A DNA stretch of 64,000 nt from Myrica gale. Its lineage: Eukaryota > Streptophyta > Magnoliopsida > Fagales > Myricaceae. The number at the start of each line of letters is the position of its first letter. Within the stretch, counting starts at the first letter, position 1. The notes below the pieces were generated by a model. It was not told the DNA's origin. It was given only the letters and a program-made list of their open reading frames with translations, and searched no databases. Both the position numbers and the translations under genes were made by a program. The stretch covers positions 9,322,001 to 9,386,000 of the forward strand of contig OZ005618.1 of assembly GCA_963930655.1 (NCBI GenBank), given 5' to 3'. Shown one piece after another: positions 10,597-21,567 of the stretch.

Positions 10597-12626
10597 TAAC
10601 AGGTAACTTCCATAACCTTCATAGAAATTACAACTTCTACAGAGATGTCTTTACAGAAGGTTGCCTTTGTTCATGGTGATCGAATGGCTTGATCACCTTG
10701 TGAATAGAATGGTGCAATGGTTCAACAGTTATTTAATTAACTTTAAAGGCAAGTGATTAATGCTTGAGTCTTGATAGGATGCTTTTTCTAAGGTTCAAAA
10801 TTCATAACCTAATATGTGTTATGAATTTTTTGGGATTAAACTCAAGGACTTTTGATCTAGTAATTATTTAATTTGTGTAGAACGAGGAACTGCACAAACC
10901 TTATAATTAGTTAATGTGCGCGTAAGTTAATCTAGACACTCTTTTAAAAAAAACTTTAAAAGTCTTCGTTTCCGCCATTTATCTATTGAGTTGATTACAT
11001 AAAAAAAATATTATAAGGTTTACTATAAAAATTATAAAGTTGAGATGGAGTCAAAATTTATCTATTGAGTTGATTACATCAAAAAAATATTTTAAAAGTC
11101 AAAATAAATACAAACACACAAAAAAGGTAAAAAAAAACTCATTAAAAAACCCTAAACAGTAGCCATTTTGTTTTTACAGATTTTGGGGGTTGCTGGGCCA
11201 TGACCCCCAGTCCCCTTAGCTGCTGATGTATGTCTTCACTGTGCATATGGAACAAACCAGGCCGGCTAGCTAGCTCATCCATCATCTATGCATGATTTCC
11301 CTCTTGTATATCCTACCAAATTTGTCACCCACCACATGATCCGAAGTCTTCGTTTCCGCCATTGATGTTAATACGATACCTAAAACTCCACATAGCTTAT
11401 ATTATACTCTAATCTGCCATTTTTCTTGGTCTGGTTGATAACATGGAGTTCCCATGAGAGAAAGAGGAAAGTTTTTAAAGGAATTGCACCAATCTCAAAG
11501 GTGGTGTTGATGAGCTCTTTTACACATATTATCTAATAAAAAATCAAAGGCCGCCCAAACCACTTGCATTATATAATTAATTCCATTATTTGAAATAATA
11601 GAAAATTCTATTTGCAATTGAGTCCCGCATGGCCGCATGTTACCGTAAATCATTTAAGAAATGGAGTTAATATCGAGAGGGCCCATCTCTACTCCAAGGG
11701 ACAACATATCCTTTTCGCTGTTGAATAGTCGCTGATGCTATTCTATTGTCTGATGCCGTCCAGGCAACCTTTTAATTTGAAGGTGGAATATCAAATCGGA
11801 AGGAGTTGGTCTTGCACGTTACTGCCTTATTTCACGTATTTGTTTTTAATATTTAAAAAATAATAGAGGCAGTTAAAAAGTAAGAAGATATAATATTTAA
11901 TGTATTTTTTTATAAAGAAGTATTAAGGTTAGTGTTACAAAGTATTAAATTTGTGTAATTTTTTTGAAATTTTAATATTTAGTTATAAAATGTTTCTGTA
12001 CAAGTTAAAAAAAATTTAATAACCCAACATCACTTAATTCTCTTTTATGTCACGAAAGCAAACAGTATCGTACAGACAAACCGCATTCCTAGTCTGGGTT
12101 ATCTAGTTCCCGAATAAGGATCTATTTAGACGCAAATTATATAATTTTTTTCTTGATTTTTGAACGATTCTCAAGGGCTGCTAAAATCTGGCCGAAAATG
12201 GAAAATATATTTAAGCATGGAATGGACTAGACACATGGAACAGCTATTAATAATGTATTTTATTCTCCTGTTTTTCCTCTCCACAATAACTGCTAATGTA
12301 TTTTATTCAGATGAACACCATACCGCCAAACCCAACTCCACCCATATCATTCCACTCAACATGTTCATCTGGGGAAAGCCTTAACCTCCATTGCTAGGGT
12401 AAACCTAACTAGCAGCAGTGCCAGTGAGTAAATAGCTGACAGTTACTTTCTCTTTCCTACCACCATAACCTACCATCTTTAAACCATTTCACTGAATTCT
12501 CTTTGTTTTAAGTTACTTCTTTACCTTTTCTTGGATTTTTTTAGGCAGATTCCTTTTAAGTTTTGAGTTTCGCAACAGGAGAGAGAATAAGAGATTCATT
12601 CATCGTGGTTTCACAATCAAGGCCAG
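10597..12626 (+). other. Upstream region of the HERK1-like gene
   Basis: No other gene is recognised. A 20-bp direct repeat, aagtcttcgtttccgccatt, occurs at 10960-10979 and 11344-11363, and an 80-bp-spaced repeat starting 'tttatctattgagttgatt' lies at 10978 and 11058. The last 200 bp before 12626 are CT-rich and look like leader sequence; the transcription start is probably between about 12400 and 12600. No TATA box could be assigned with confidence. Confidence 0.45.
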
Positions 12627-13082
12627 GTCAGCTCTCTAGTAGCCGGTTCCTCGTATTCAATCTAGTTCCAACTCTTCTTTGACTTTGTTCTGATGATTTT
12701 TTTTGTGTGTTTTATTTTTGTTTTCAATAATTTAATGCATAAAGATATCTAAGAGCCTATCAATACCTGAAGCTGTCATCAAGTTCAAACCAGCTGGTGC
12801 TTTGCGAGATTCGTGCCCAATATTTGTCTGTTCTTCTTACTTGCATTGGAATCCTTTCTAAAAGGGTGACTCAGATTTGCTTCCTGCTCTGGAATTACAC
12901 ATCTGGGTGTCTCTCTTGGAGCGTACATGATCCCAAAGGTGCCAACTTTTCTCTTCCATATTCGGTTTTCTTCATAGTTTTTTTTAATAGTGTTTGCGGG
13001 TTCTTGTATTGGCCCTCCTCTTAAAGGACTCCGGATTTGATTTGCAACTAGCTTAACGAAAATCCATCTCTTTCTTTTTCAG
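12627..13082 (+). other. Probable 5' UTR intron of the HERK1-like gene
   Basis: A donor at 12627 (ggccag|gtcagc) and a polypyrimidine tract plus acceptor at 13082 (tctttctttttcag|tgaatc) bound a T-rich 456-bp interval ending 18 bp before the start codon. The short frame inside it has no recognisable product. A leader intron is inferred from splice signals and base composition only. Confidence 0.5.
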
Positions 13083-13100
13083 TGAATCTCCAGTTTTAGG

Positions 13101-15611
13101 ATGATGGGATGTGGAAAACTTGAGTTGTTAATATGGGTCTTATCAATTTTGTACTTGGCATGGTTTTCTAGTGGGTTTAATCCTGTAGACAATTACCGTA
13201 TAGACTGTGGATCATCCGCCAATGCTTCAGTAGGTAGCCTTGTATTCATTGCCGATGACTTGGCTTCAAATTTTCTGTCAACCCCTCAAGATATTCTTGC
13301 CAAAGCCCCTTTGAAATCAATCTCTTCCTCCGAATATTCATCACTGTATCAGACAGCAAGAGTCTTCACTGGATCCTCAAAGTACACGTTCTCAATCAGT
13401 CAGAGTGGGAGACACTGGATCCGCCTCTATTTCTACCCGTTCGTATATAATAGTTACAATATGAGTGAGGCAACTTTTACTGTTTCGACTCAAGACCACG
13501 TCCTTCTGAACGATTTCAGTGTTAAAAACTCTTCTGTGTTGAAAGAATTTTCCTTAAATGTGACATCAAACAACCTAGTAATCACCTTCACCCCTTTCAA
13601 CAATTCAATCGCATTCTTAAATGCCATTGAAGTGGTTTCTCTCCCTGATGGGCTCATTAGCGATGATGCCGCCACTGTTAATCCATCAGGAAGGTTCCTG
13701 GGGTTGTTACCTGTGGCACTAGAGACGGTTTGGAGGGTGAACATGGGTGGGCCAAAGGTCACATTTGATAACGATACGCTTTGGAGAACTTGGATTCCTG
13801 ATCAAAGTTTTTTATTACAGCAGAGTTCTGTCATTGATTACTCAAACACTGCTGCTGTTAAGTATGTTCAAGGTGGGGCAACTCAGGATATTGCTCCTGA
13901 CAGTGTCTATGGTACTGCCACTGGGATGAACTCATCAGGTAACCCCTACGGCAATTTCAATGTGACCTGGGAGTTCAATGTTGATCCGGGATTTCAGTAC
14001 CTTGTTCGGTTTCACTTTTGTGATATAGTGAGTACTAGCCTTAATCAGCTCTACTTCGATGTCTACATTGATTCCTGGATTGTTGTTAAGGATCTTGATC
14101 TGAGTACTTACATGGTGAACGTCTTGGCTGCTGCATATTATATGGATTTTGTTACGGTTTCGGCTGTTAGCAATAAGCTTCGTGTTAGTATTGGTCCATC
14201 TACTTTACCTGGTGCTTACCCTAATGCCATCCTAAATGGGCTTGAGATCATGAAAATGAATAATTCTATGGGCAGTCTGAGTGCAGCAGCCTCTGTGATT
14301 ATTCCTTCTGATTCAAGTTCAAAGAAAAATGTTGGGGTGATAGTGGGCATTGGTATCGGGGCCTTCATTGCAGTGATATTCGCTGTACTTCTCTTCCTGT
14401 TGTGCAGAAGAAGAAGAAAACTGGCACTTCAAGGACATACGAAGACATGGATTCCGTTATCCATCGCTGGAGGAAATTCTCATTCCGTGGGAAGTAAATT
14501 CTCTAATGGAACTACTATTAGTGCCATTTCAAACCTTGGCTATCGCATTCCTTTTCTGGCAGTTCAAGAGGCTACAAACAACTTTGATGAGAGTTGGGTT
14601 ATTGGGATTGGTGGTTTTGGGAAAGTGTACAAGGGTATTCTAAATGAGGATACAAAAGTGGCAGTTAAGAGAGGAAATCCTCAGTCCCAGCAGGGACTTG
14701 CAGAGTTTCAAACTGAAATTGAGATGCTATCTCAGTTCCGCCATCGCCATCTTGTCTCATTGATTGGGTACTGTGATGAAAAGAATGAGATGATCTTGAT
14801 TTATGAATATATGGAGAATGGGACCCTCAAGAGTCATCTTTACGGCTCAGGTCTTCCCAGCATGAGTTGGAAGCAGAGGCTTGAAATATGTATTGGATCA
14901 GCTAGAGGACTCCATTACCTTCACACGGGATATGCAAAAGCTGTTATTCATCGTGATGTAAAGTCTGCTAATATCTTGCTTGATGAGAATCTCATGGCCA
15001 AAGTTGCTGATTTTGGGCTCTCGAAGACGGGGCCTGAAATTGATCAGACCCATGTCAGTACAGCAGTGAAAGGAAGTTTTGGGTATCTTGATCCGGAATA
15101 TTTCAGAAGGCAACAACTGACAGAAAAGTCGGATGTGTATTCATTTGGTGTGGTTTTATTTGAAGTTCTTTGTGCAAGACCTGTTATAGATCCATCCCTT
15201 TCGAGGGAAATGGTGAACTTAGCTGAATGGGCAATGAAATGGCAAAAGAAAGGGCAGTTGGAACAAATAATAGACTCTACTCTTGCAGGGAAAATTAGGC
15301 CAGATTCTCTGAGGAAGTTTGGAGAGACTGCTGAGAAATGCTTGGCTGACTATGGTGTTGACAGGCCATCTATGGGAGATGTACTGTGGAATCTAGAATA
15401 TGCTCTTCAACTTCAAGAGGCAGTTATCGATGTTGAGCCTGAAGAAAACAGTAGTAATATGATTGGTGAACTCTCTCCACATGTGAACAATTTCAGCGAC
15501 GACACTCCTAGTGTTTCTGCTACACAGTTTGAAGCGGGACCTGTTAATGATCTTTCAGGTGTTTCCATGAGTAGGGTGTTCTCGCAGCTGGTGAAGTCTG
15601 AGGGTAGGTAA
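13101..15611 (+). CDS. HERK1: CrRLK1L receptor-like kinase, HERK1-like
   Basis: An intact, intronless 836-residue receptor kinase of the CrRLK1L (FERONIA/THESEUS1) family. It has a hydrophobic signal peptide (about 8-25), an ectodomain with tandem malectin-like folds (about 29-390) and many N-glycosylation sequons, a transmembrane helix (411-435) followed by CRRRRK, and a Ser/Thr kinase (about 495-770). Visible kinase motifs are GIGGFG (502-507), K523 in VAVK, E539, HRD with D619, N624 and DFG at 637-639, so an active RD kinase is expected. The family senses the cell wall and RALF peptides with LORELEI-type partners at the plasma membrane; HERK1 in Arabidopsis acts in cell elongation and pollen-tube reception. 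The C-terminal end, SRVFSQLVKSEGR, and the segment GLEIMKMNNS point to HERK1 rather than THE1 or FER. Start: first ATG of the ORF; the next codon is also ATG, and a signal peptide follows at once. Confidence 0.95.
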   Translation: MMGCGKLELLIWVLSILYLAWFSSGFNPVDNYRIDCGSSANASVGSLVFIADDLASNFLSTPQDILAKAPLKSISSSEYSSLYQTARVFTGSSKYTFSISQSGRHWIRLYFYPFVYNSYNMSEATFTVSTQDHVLLNDFSVKNSSVLKEFSLNVTSNNLVITFTPFNNSIAFLNAIEVVSLPDGLISDDAATVNPSGRFLGLLPVALETVWRVNMGGPKVTFDNDTLWRTWIPDQSFLLQQSSVIDYSNTAAVKYVQGGATQDIAPDSVYGTATGMNSSGNPYGNFNVTWEFNVDPGFQYLVRFHFCDIVSTSLNQLYFDVYIDSWIVVKDLDLSTYMVNVLAAAYYMDFVTVSAVSNKLRVSIGPSTLPGAYPNAILNGLEIMKMNNSMGSLSAAASVIIPSDSSSKKNVGVIVGIGIGAFIAVIFAVLLFLLCRRRRKLALQGHTKTWIPLSIAGGNSHSVGSKFSNGTTISAISNLGYRIPFLAVQEATNNFDESWVIGIGGFGKVYKGILNEDTKVAVKRGNPQSQQGLAEFQTEIEMLSQFRHRHLVSLIGYCDEKNEMILIYEYMENGTLKSHLYGSGLPSMSWKQRLEICIGSARGLHYLHTGYAKAVIHRDVKSANILLDENLMAKVADFGLSKTGPEIDQTHVSTAVKGSFGYLDPEYFRRQQLTEKSDVYSFGVVLFEVLCARPVIDPSLSREMVNLAEWAMKWQKKGQLEQIIDSTLAGKIRPDSLRKFGETAEKCLADYGVDRPSMGDVLWNLEYALQLQEAVIDVEPEENSSNMIGELSPHVNNFSDDTPSVSATQFEAGPVNDLSGVSMSRVFSQLVKSEGR

Positions 15612-17407
15612 CCGATTCAAGATTGTTTACTCTTTTTTGATTCAGCTACTTTATGATAAGACTCCTGTGCTCTTTTCCTCTGAGCAATCGCTGTTCATTA
15701 TATCACAGTAGATAGGGCATTCTCTTGATTCTGTCATCCATAAAAATGACTAGAATCGTCAAAACTTGTTTGCTTTTCTGGTAAGATGATGTATCTCCTT
15801 GTGCAATATGTGGCTTCTTTGATTGGTAACTGGAAGGAAGAACTATGCTTCCATTCCCTGCTTAATAGGGGTGTCTTCTGTGGAGTTCTGCAATAAAGAA
15901 ATTGCTGAAAGCAATGAGAGTTCGACTTTGTACAGAGGGGCTGGTGGTTCAAGTGTTTTAGCAGTTTACGAGGGTGTTCTTACAGCAGTGCTCGCGTTTG
16001 TCTCTTTTTGGATTTGTTGTTCCGTATAAGAAGTAACATGATAATGAACAACATTCAGTTTTGGTATTGATAGTGCGTTTGTGGTGAGTGATTGGGAATG
16101 TTATCATATTTTTAACTGCTGTTGTGATCTATGTTAAATCTTATCTCCAGATTTCTTACATGTGGCTAGAAATTTACATCAAGTCTTCATGTTTATGTTT
16201 CTTTTTGTTGTCTTGATGCTTTGCTGATACCTAGGGTCAATGTTATTTTGGGGTCTAAATTACTAGTTTCTTATTTTGTACTCGAATGATCAAAATTCAT
16301 AATTTTGCGCCCTTTAATAAGATCATACCAAATAAATCAGCAAAAATTGAGTTAAGTGGCACAATTTTGACTGTCAAAAGCGAAATTTGTGCTTGAGTAC
16401 AGTACAGTACGTCATGCATCACGTTTTGGCATAAAATTTATCCTCCATTGAATGTGTGAGAGGGCCATTGTTCATCGTAAATGCTTTAACAAGTTTCTTC
16501 TCACAACTCTGAGTAGGACCCAACCCTGAGTAGGACCCAACCCTGTAAACGGACCTCTGGTTCACAATGAATTGAGTTTTATTGAAAGCATAACGAAATT
16601 TAAACTGAAAATGAACCATGGAATGCATAGAATCAGCTGGCCCAGGTTATCCAACCGCGAGAGGATCATTTGAAACTGTCGCTTGCGTCAACCAGGGGAG
16701 GAAATAGGAGAAAACACGCCTTCGCATAGTGGTCGCTCTGGTCTGATAATGGGGCAGAGAGTCACCGTGGCGGATTGGTTGATCTCGTGTTTAGTGGAAG
16801 ACTTATTGCCGAGTGGATAGAAGTAACTCTTCACGCACAATCTGGCCTTAACATCAGCATGGAACATTCTTGTGATTTGCTGCTCCGTACTGCTTCGTGA
16901 GTAAAGCAACTTTATTTTGAACACAAACCAACTTAGCAAAAAAAAAAGATCAGCAAAAAATAGGTGTCCAAGTGATCCAAGTCCCCTGGAGAAGCCCCTC
17001 CGAGTGTCTATATCGAATAAATTTGGATGTGCCGGGGCAAAAATGATCAGCTTCCTATATGTTTTACTTTAGCTCATAAAAAAAATATTCTATTTGAATA
17101 TTTTATATCCTAGTGGATGTTAAATAATAGTTATCAGTGCTTATTGGTCTTACATTTTATTTTTAATTTTGAAAAACTTATCCTTGCTTTTTTCAAATTG
17201 TCAATGTACACTCAAAACTACTAACCTTGATATACTACATCTTTATACTACCAATATGTTTTAAATTTTTATAATAGGTTAAAATTTAACTATTAAAATG
17301 AACGAAAATAAGTTATATGAATTTATATTAATGGTCAGATTTCAACATATTGCATAACTTAAAATGCAATTGGCAGTTTATAGACTAAATGTGCTACAAT
17401 TAACTTA
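15612..17407 (+). other. 3' flank of the HERK1-like gene and intergenic DNA
   Basis: The 3' UTR likely extends to about 15.9 kb, where AATAAA occurs at 15892-15897. A perfect 17-bp tandem pair, gagtaggacccaaccct, lies at 16511-16544. Short open frames here show no recognisable product. No transposon boundaries were found between 16 kb and 17.4 kb. Confidence 0.45.
15892..15897 (+). terminator. Candidate poly(A) signal AATAAA
   Basis: The canonical hexamer lies about 280 bp after the HERK1-like stop codon, in T-rich sequence. Plant poly(A) signals are loose, so this is only a candidate. Confidence 0.3.
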
Positions 17408-17608
17408 GGCTGCGTTTGCGTGTTAAAATTTTACACCCTCTAAAATTTTAACACAATAAAATATTACAATATAATCTCTCTCTCTCTCTCTCATCAAATC
17501 ACTACTTTTCACTACAAAAAATATAAAAAATTATCTCTCTTCACTATTTCACTAAACTCAATACCTAAAATTTTAACAACACTAAAATTTTACAAAACAA
17601 ACCCACCC
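17408..17608. mobile_element. Tourist-like MITE, family C, decayed copy
   Basis: The left end GGCTGCGTTTGCGTG follows TTA (17405-17407); the right end reverse-complements to GGGTGGGTTTG, an imperfect match, and both ends continue into 'taaaatttta'. The right TSD is lost. A (TC)n microsatellite sits at about 17468-17491. The left terminus matches the right terminus of the MITE at 52026-52226. Confidence 0.55.
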
Positions 17609-17846
17609 AGTGGATCCAACCCCCGTAAAGGGAGAAGCTTTAGCAGCGAAGTTGGCTGTGTCAGTTGCATAGGAGCTTAACTTAGATCATGTCATCTTGG
17701 AAGGAGACGCTCAAGTCCTCATTTCGCAACTATTTTCATTGGAATGACCTGGCAGATTGGATTATCGAGGAAGAGATGCAGTACATCAGGAGCCGTGTGC
17801 AATATCACCTCAATTGTTACTGCCAGTGGACGCCTACAGAAGCTAA

Positions 17847-18094
17847 GGCTATGTTTGTTTCATATCTTAAAAAAATTTCAAAAACTTCTCACTCACTTTT
17901 TCATCAATTTCAATACCTTTTCACCAATCCCAATAATTTTTTCATCAATTTCAATACCTTTTCAACAATATCAATAACTTTTTACAAATTTCAACAACTT
18001 TTAACACATTTTTCACTAATCTCAGGAGAATCTACGCTACTTCCAAAAAGAGCAAAAAACAAAAACTGTTTTGAAATCTAAACCAAACATAGCC
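17847..18094. mobile_element. Tourist-like MITE, family B, copy 2
   Basis: The TIRs GGCTATGTTTG...CAAACATAGCC match those of copy 1 at 8385-8630, with a closely similar interior and a TAA duplication at 17844-17846 and 18095-18097. It is 248 bp and non-coding. Open frames crossing it are fortuitous. Confidence 0.88.
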
Positions 18095-18295
18095 TAACAC
18101 TCTTTGGTCGGATGATTTTTGTGGGAGAATGTTTTCGGGATGTACTGGGTCAAGTCCGTCTGAACTCGATGCACATGAATGAGTATCTAAATTTCCTTCA
18201 TCAACTGAAAAAAGATATTGTCTCTTGCGACTCTGCTTTATAAAGTTTCGATTGCTAAGAAAAGAAAGAAAACAAAAATTTGTCGTGTGCGATGT

Positions 18296-18673
18296 CAGGG
18301 CCGGCTCAAGGGTAAGGCAAGTTAGGCGGTGGCCTAAGGCCTCAGCCTGAGCAAGGCCCCGTAAAGACTAAAAATATTTTATACAATCTTTTCATTTTTT
18401 TTATTATGAGTGGACATATATATTTCTTCCAGAATTCCTATTTTTTTAGATATTTATGAACTTTGCTCAAAGAGAAAAAATGTCTTATAAATTTCTTAAT
18501 TGTTCTAGTCATGAGGCCTTGATGTCATGTATGAGGGCCTCATAAAAAAAATTAATGGGGCCTTTAATATTTTATATTAAATTTAATAATTTTCAGATAA
18601 TTTTAAATATTTTATATAAAAAGTTTATTAATTTATTTTGCCTTAGGCCTCCATTTTGTTTGAGCCGGCCCTG
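18296..18673. mobile_element. Non-autonomous hAT element, 378 bp
   Basis: A perfect 8-bp TSD, tgcgatgt, lies at 18288-18295 and 18674-18681. The TIR is CAGGGCCGGCTCAA on the left; the right end reverse-complements to CAGGGCCGGCTCAA as well. Subterminal sequences share the 'gcctaaggc/gccttaggc' motif. The interior is AT-rich with no transposase. Confidence 0.92.
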
Positions 18674-18681
18674 TGCGATGT

Positions 18682-21567
18682 AGATTGTAACTGTAAGGGT
18701 ATTATGTTATAGGTAGAAATTCTAATTTTTCCTTTTAACTTTGATCTATATATATCATGTCTTTCAAATAAAATAATGGTTTTTAATATGTGAGAAATAT
18801 TTTCCTATGTTTTATAATTACCCCTATTTTGAACATTTTATGATTTGATATAGCGGTGACTGGGATTACTTTCCAAAAGGAACACGTCTCTGATTCAATG
18901 ATTTGGCTCTCCTCACTCCTCAGGACTCAAAAAAGAAGTGGTTTGAACTTGGTGCGACTATCCCACACGGGACACGCGATAGAGCACTCGGAGAGAGCCA
19001 GCATAAGATGTAGATTCCAGTCTTCAAACAAGCAACGGAGCCGTGCGGTGAGCACATAGCGAACTATTCTTTCGCCTTTTACTAAAGAATACCGTGCGCT
19101 CGCCGCACACAGCAGCGGCATACGCCTATTTTTGTAAGGGTTTCCCCAGTGCGGTGAAGCTCCTAAAGTAATGTCCAAACGCTTTCCTGTATTAAAATTT
19201 TTGATTTGTTATTTCTTACCCGTTGATGAACAAGAAAAAGACGCTTGACGTTCAATTTACAGAAAGGAGGCAAAGAGACGGGGGCGGCTTTAACAGGCAG
19301 GTAGGCAATTCGCTAAGCATTTAATGATAAGCTTCAAAAATTTAATTTTTTGTAAAACAATTTTAGTTAATTAATTTTTAATCTATAAAGATGCCTAATA
19401 AAGCAAATTGACTCAAATATATTAATATCTTATAAAATGAGTAGTTTGCAATTGATTCGAGAAATCTTATAAAATCTCGCACATAATTCATTTAATATTT
19501 TTTACCTTATTTTGACAAACAAAAATTTTTGCTAGCCATTTATACCATATAATATATTTAATACTTTTACCTTATATGCATTAATTAACATCTAAAAATC
19601 TATTTTTAAAAGGACTTAATCTATAAACCATTTCACTAAAGTCAAGATATTATTATAAACTTTTTATTTTATGTTTTATTTGTTGTAGTTATCATTATTT
19701 GTATTGTATTTTTGGTTTTCTAATTTTTTTATTTAATTTGAAAAAATTGAAATCTTTGGATGAGGATACTTGAAAAAACATTGTTTGACGTGAAGATCAT
19801 GTTGATATTGATGATTTAGATTTATTTTTTTCAGAATTGAAAGTATTTAAATAAATTTTAAAAATAGAGACTTACAGTCCAATTGAAACATTAAACTATA
19901 TTAATAGGGTTGTAAACTAGCAGAGTACTGAATATTCGAACTCGGCTCGTTTATCAGGCAATAAACAAATGCATATACATTACTATCTTGTCCCTTTTAT
20001 CGTCTCCTACGTGATGAAAGGATACTGGCTCCACTAACTACCCCGACCTGCCAACTTCCTCTCTACCTGATACGCTACTACATGCACACAGGTGGATCGT
20101 TGACATTGCTTTTGCTCCCAGTACTGTGACGAGTACCACTTCCTCCTCTACCCACCAACTCATAGAAACGCAGCATAATGCTAGCTTCCAGTTTGTCAGG
20201 AAAGCAGAGAGATCTGGGAAAAGACACGGAAATATCGAGCAAAAGCACGATGAAAGAAAATGGCGGTGGATTTTCTCACTCTCTCCAAAAACTTGAGATA
20301 CCCACGAAAGGGAAGCTGCATTTCGAGATGTCAGTCGTCGATGCGGTCCTCGCCGAGTCAAATGAATGCTACGTTGCGTTTTGGGTGTTAGGGAAAAGGG
20401 TAATTTTGTGCTGCGTTTCTATTATTGAAAGAGACGACGACGTTTTGCTTAGATCAGTTGTCCTTGTGACCTGGCGTTGAAGTGATGCCATGTGTCATTG
20501 CTACTGACGTGGCAGAGAGCACCGTTAAGAAGTTGGATGGATTAGTGATGAAAGGGTGTTTTTGTAAAATAACGAATACTGATGGACTAAAATTTTGAAA
20601 GTTGAAAGTGAATTACTAAATTGAAAAAATGCCCAAAACTCAAGGACTAAAGTACTAATTTCCCTATTTTTAAATTTGAAATTTCTGATGAAGCTTTAGT
20701 GGTACGAGACTTTAGTGCAAAGCCGAGCAAGTATATTTGAGTTTTATGTCGGCTACTGGTTAGCTTCAGATCTTGGAATTCTTCTTCTGTGTTCAGCGTC
20801 CTTCATTTCGTTTTCTTCTTTTTTCCCAATAGAAATTCATAGCATATTCTTCTCATTTAATGGTTTTACGTGTATATGAATATACAGAAAATACACAGTT
20901 CTTTTCATATAGTTCCCGTCTTTTTATCATATTTTTCTTCTTTTTCCCAATAATTCTATATCGGGTATGTTGGCTTAGATTATGGTCTTGCGCATGCCAA
21001 ACCTTAATTCCACCAGGGTTTTTCCCCTTTTTTTAAGAACTTTATTGTGTTCACTTAGCCAATATTGTTATCTATCCTAATTCTTTTTTCATTAATGTCA
21101 TTGGATATATCTCGAATTTATATGGATCGAGTTGAAAGAAAAGAAGTAACAAGTCTTGAAATTTATAGAAAGCTTAGTCCCACATTAAGACTTGGAGTTT
21201 CAAAAATCATCTTGACAAACTTTTTTTGAGTCAAAGAAAAGATGCTGTAAGTCCTATAGCTGCCAATGTTGGCTTATTGGATCTTAACAAGGACAAATCT
21301 TTTTTGAGTAAAAATCAAAGATGCTGTAAGTCCTTCTAGTAGTTGCCAATGTGGACTTATTGGTTTAAACAGGTTCCAATTATCACTGAATGATAACTTG
21401 GTTAAACGATTCGTTAGGACTGCAATGCCATGCATTTTGTTAGTGTTCCCTCAATTATGTCCAATGATCCTAAATATACTGATTTTTCAAGGTTCATTTA
21501 ATAAAAGCTTGATAATGTAGAGTCCAGAAAGTCAAAGCTGAACAGCTGAGTTGGGTCGGCATTGCAG
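18682..21567. other. Intergenic; possible organelle-derived patch
   Basis: A patch at about 18930-19190 is richer in GC and differs in texture from its surroundings; it may be an organellar DNA insert but was not identified. At 20170-20480 (+) a short frame (MLASSLSGKQRDLGKDTEIS...) is open but unrecognised. The block ending near 20666 ('ggactaaagtactaatttccc') looks like one end of a Mutator-type element; no partner end was found. Confidence 0.4.

Noticed and set aside
12160-12384. 74-codon frame upstream of HERK1
   Set aside because: No recognisable domain, a poor start context and an AT-rich body; it is more likely promoter or leader DNA.
17507-17522. 'cactacaaaaaatataa', another CACTA-like end
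   Set aside because: It is internal to the Tourist-like MITE and has no subterminal repeats or partner end.
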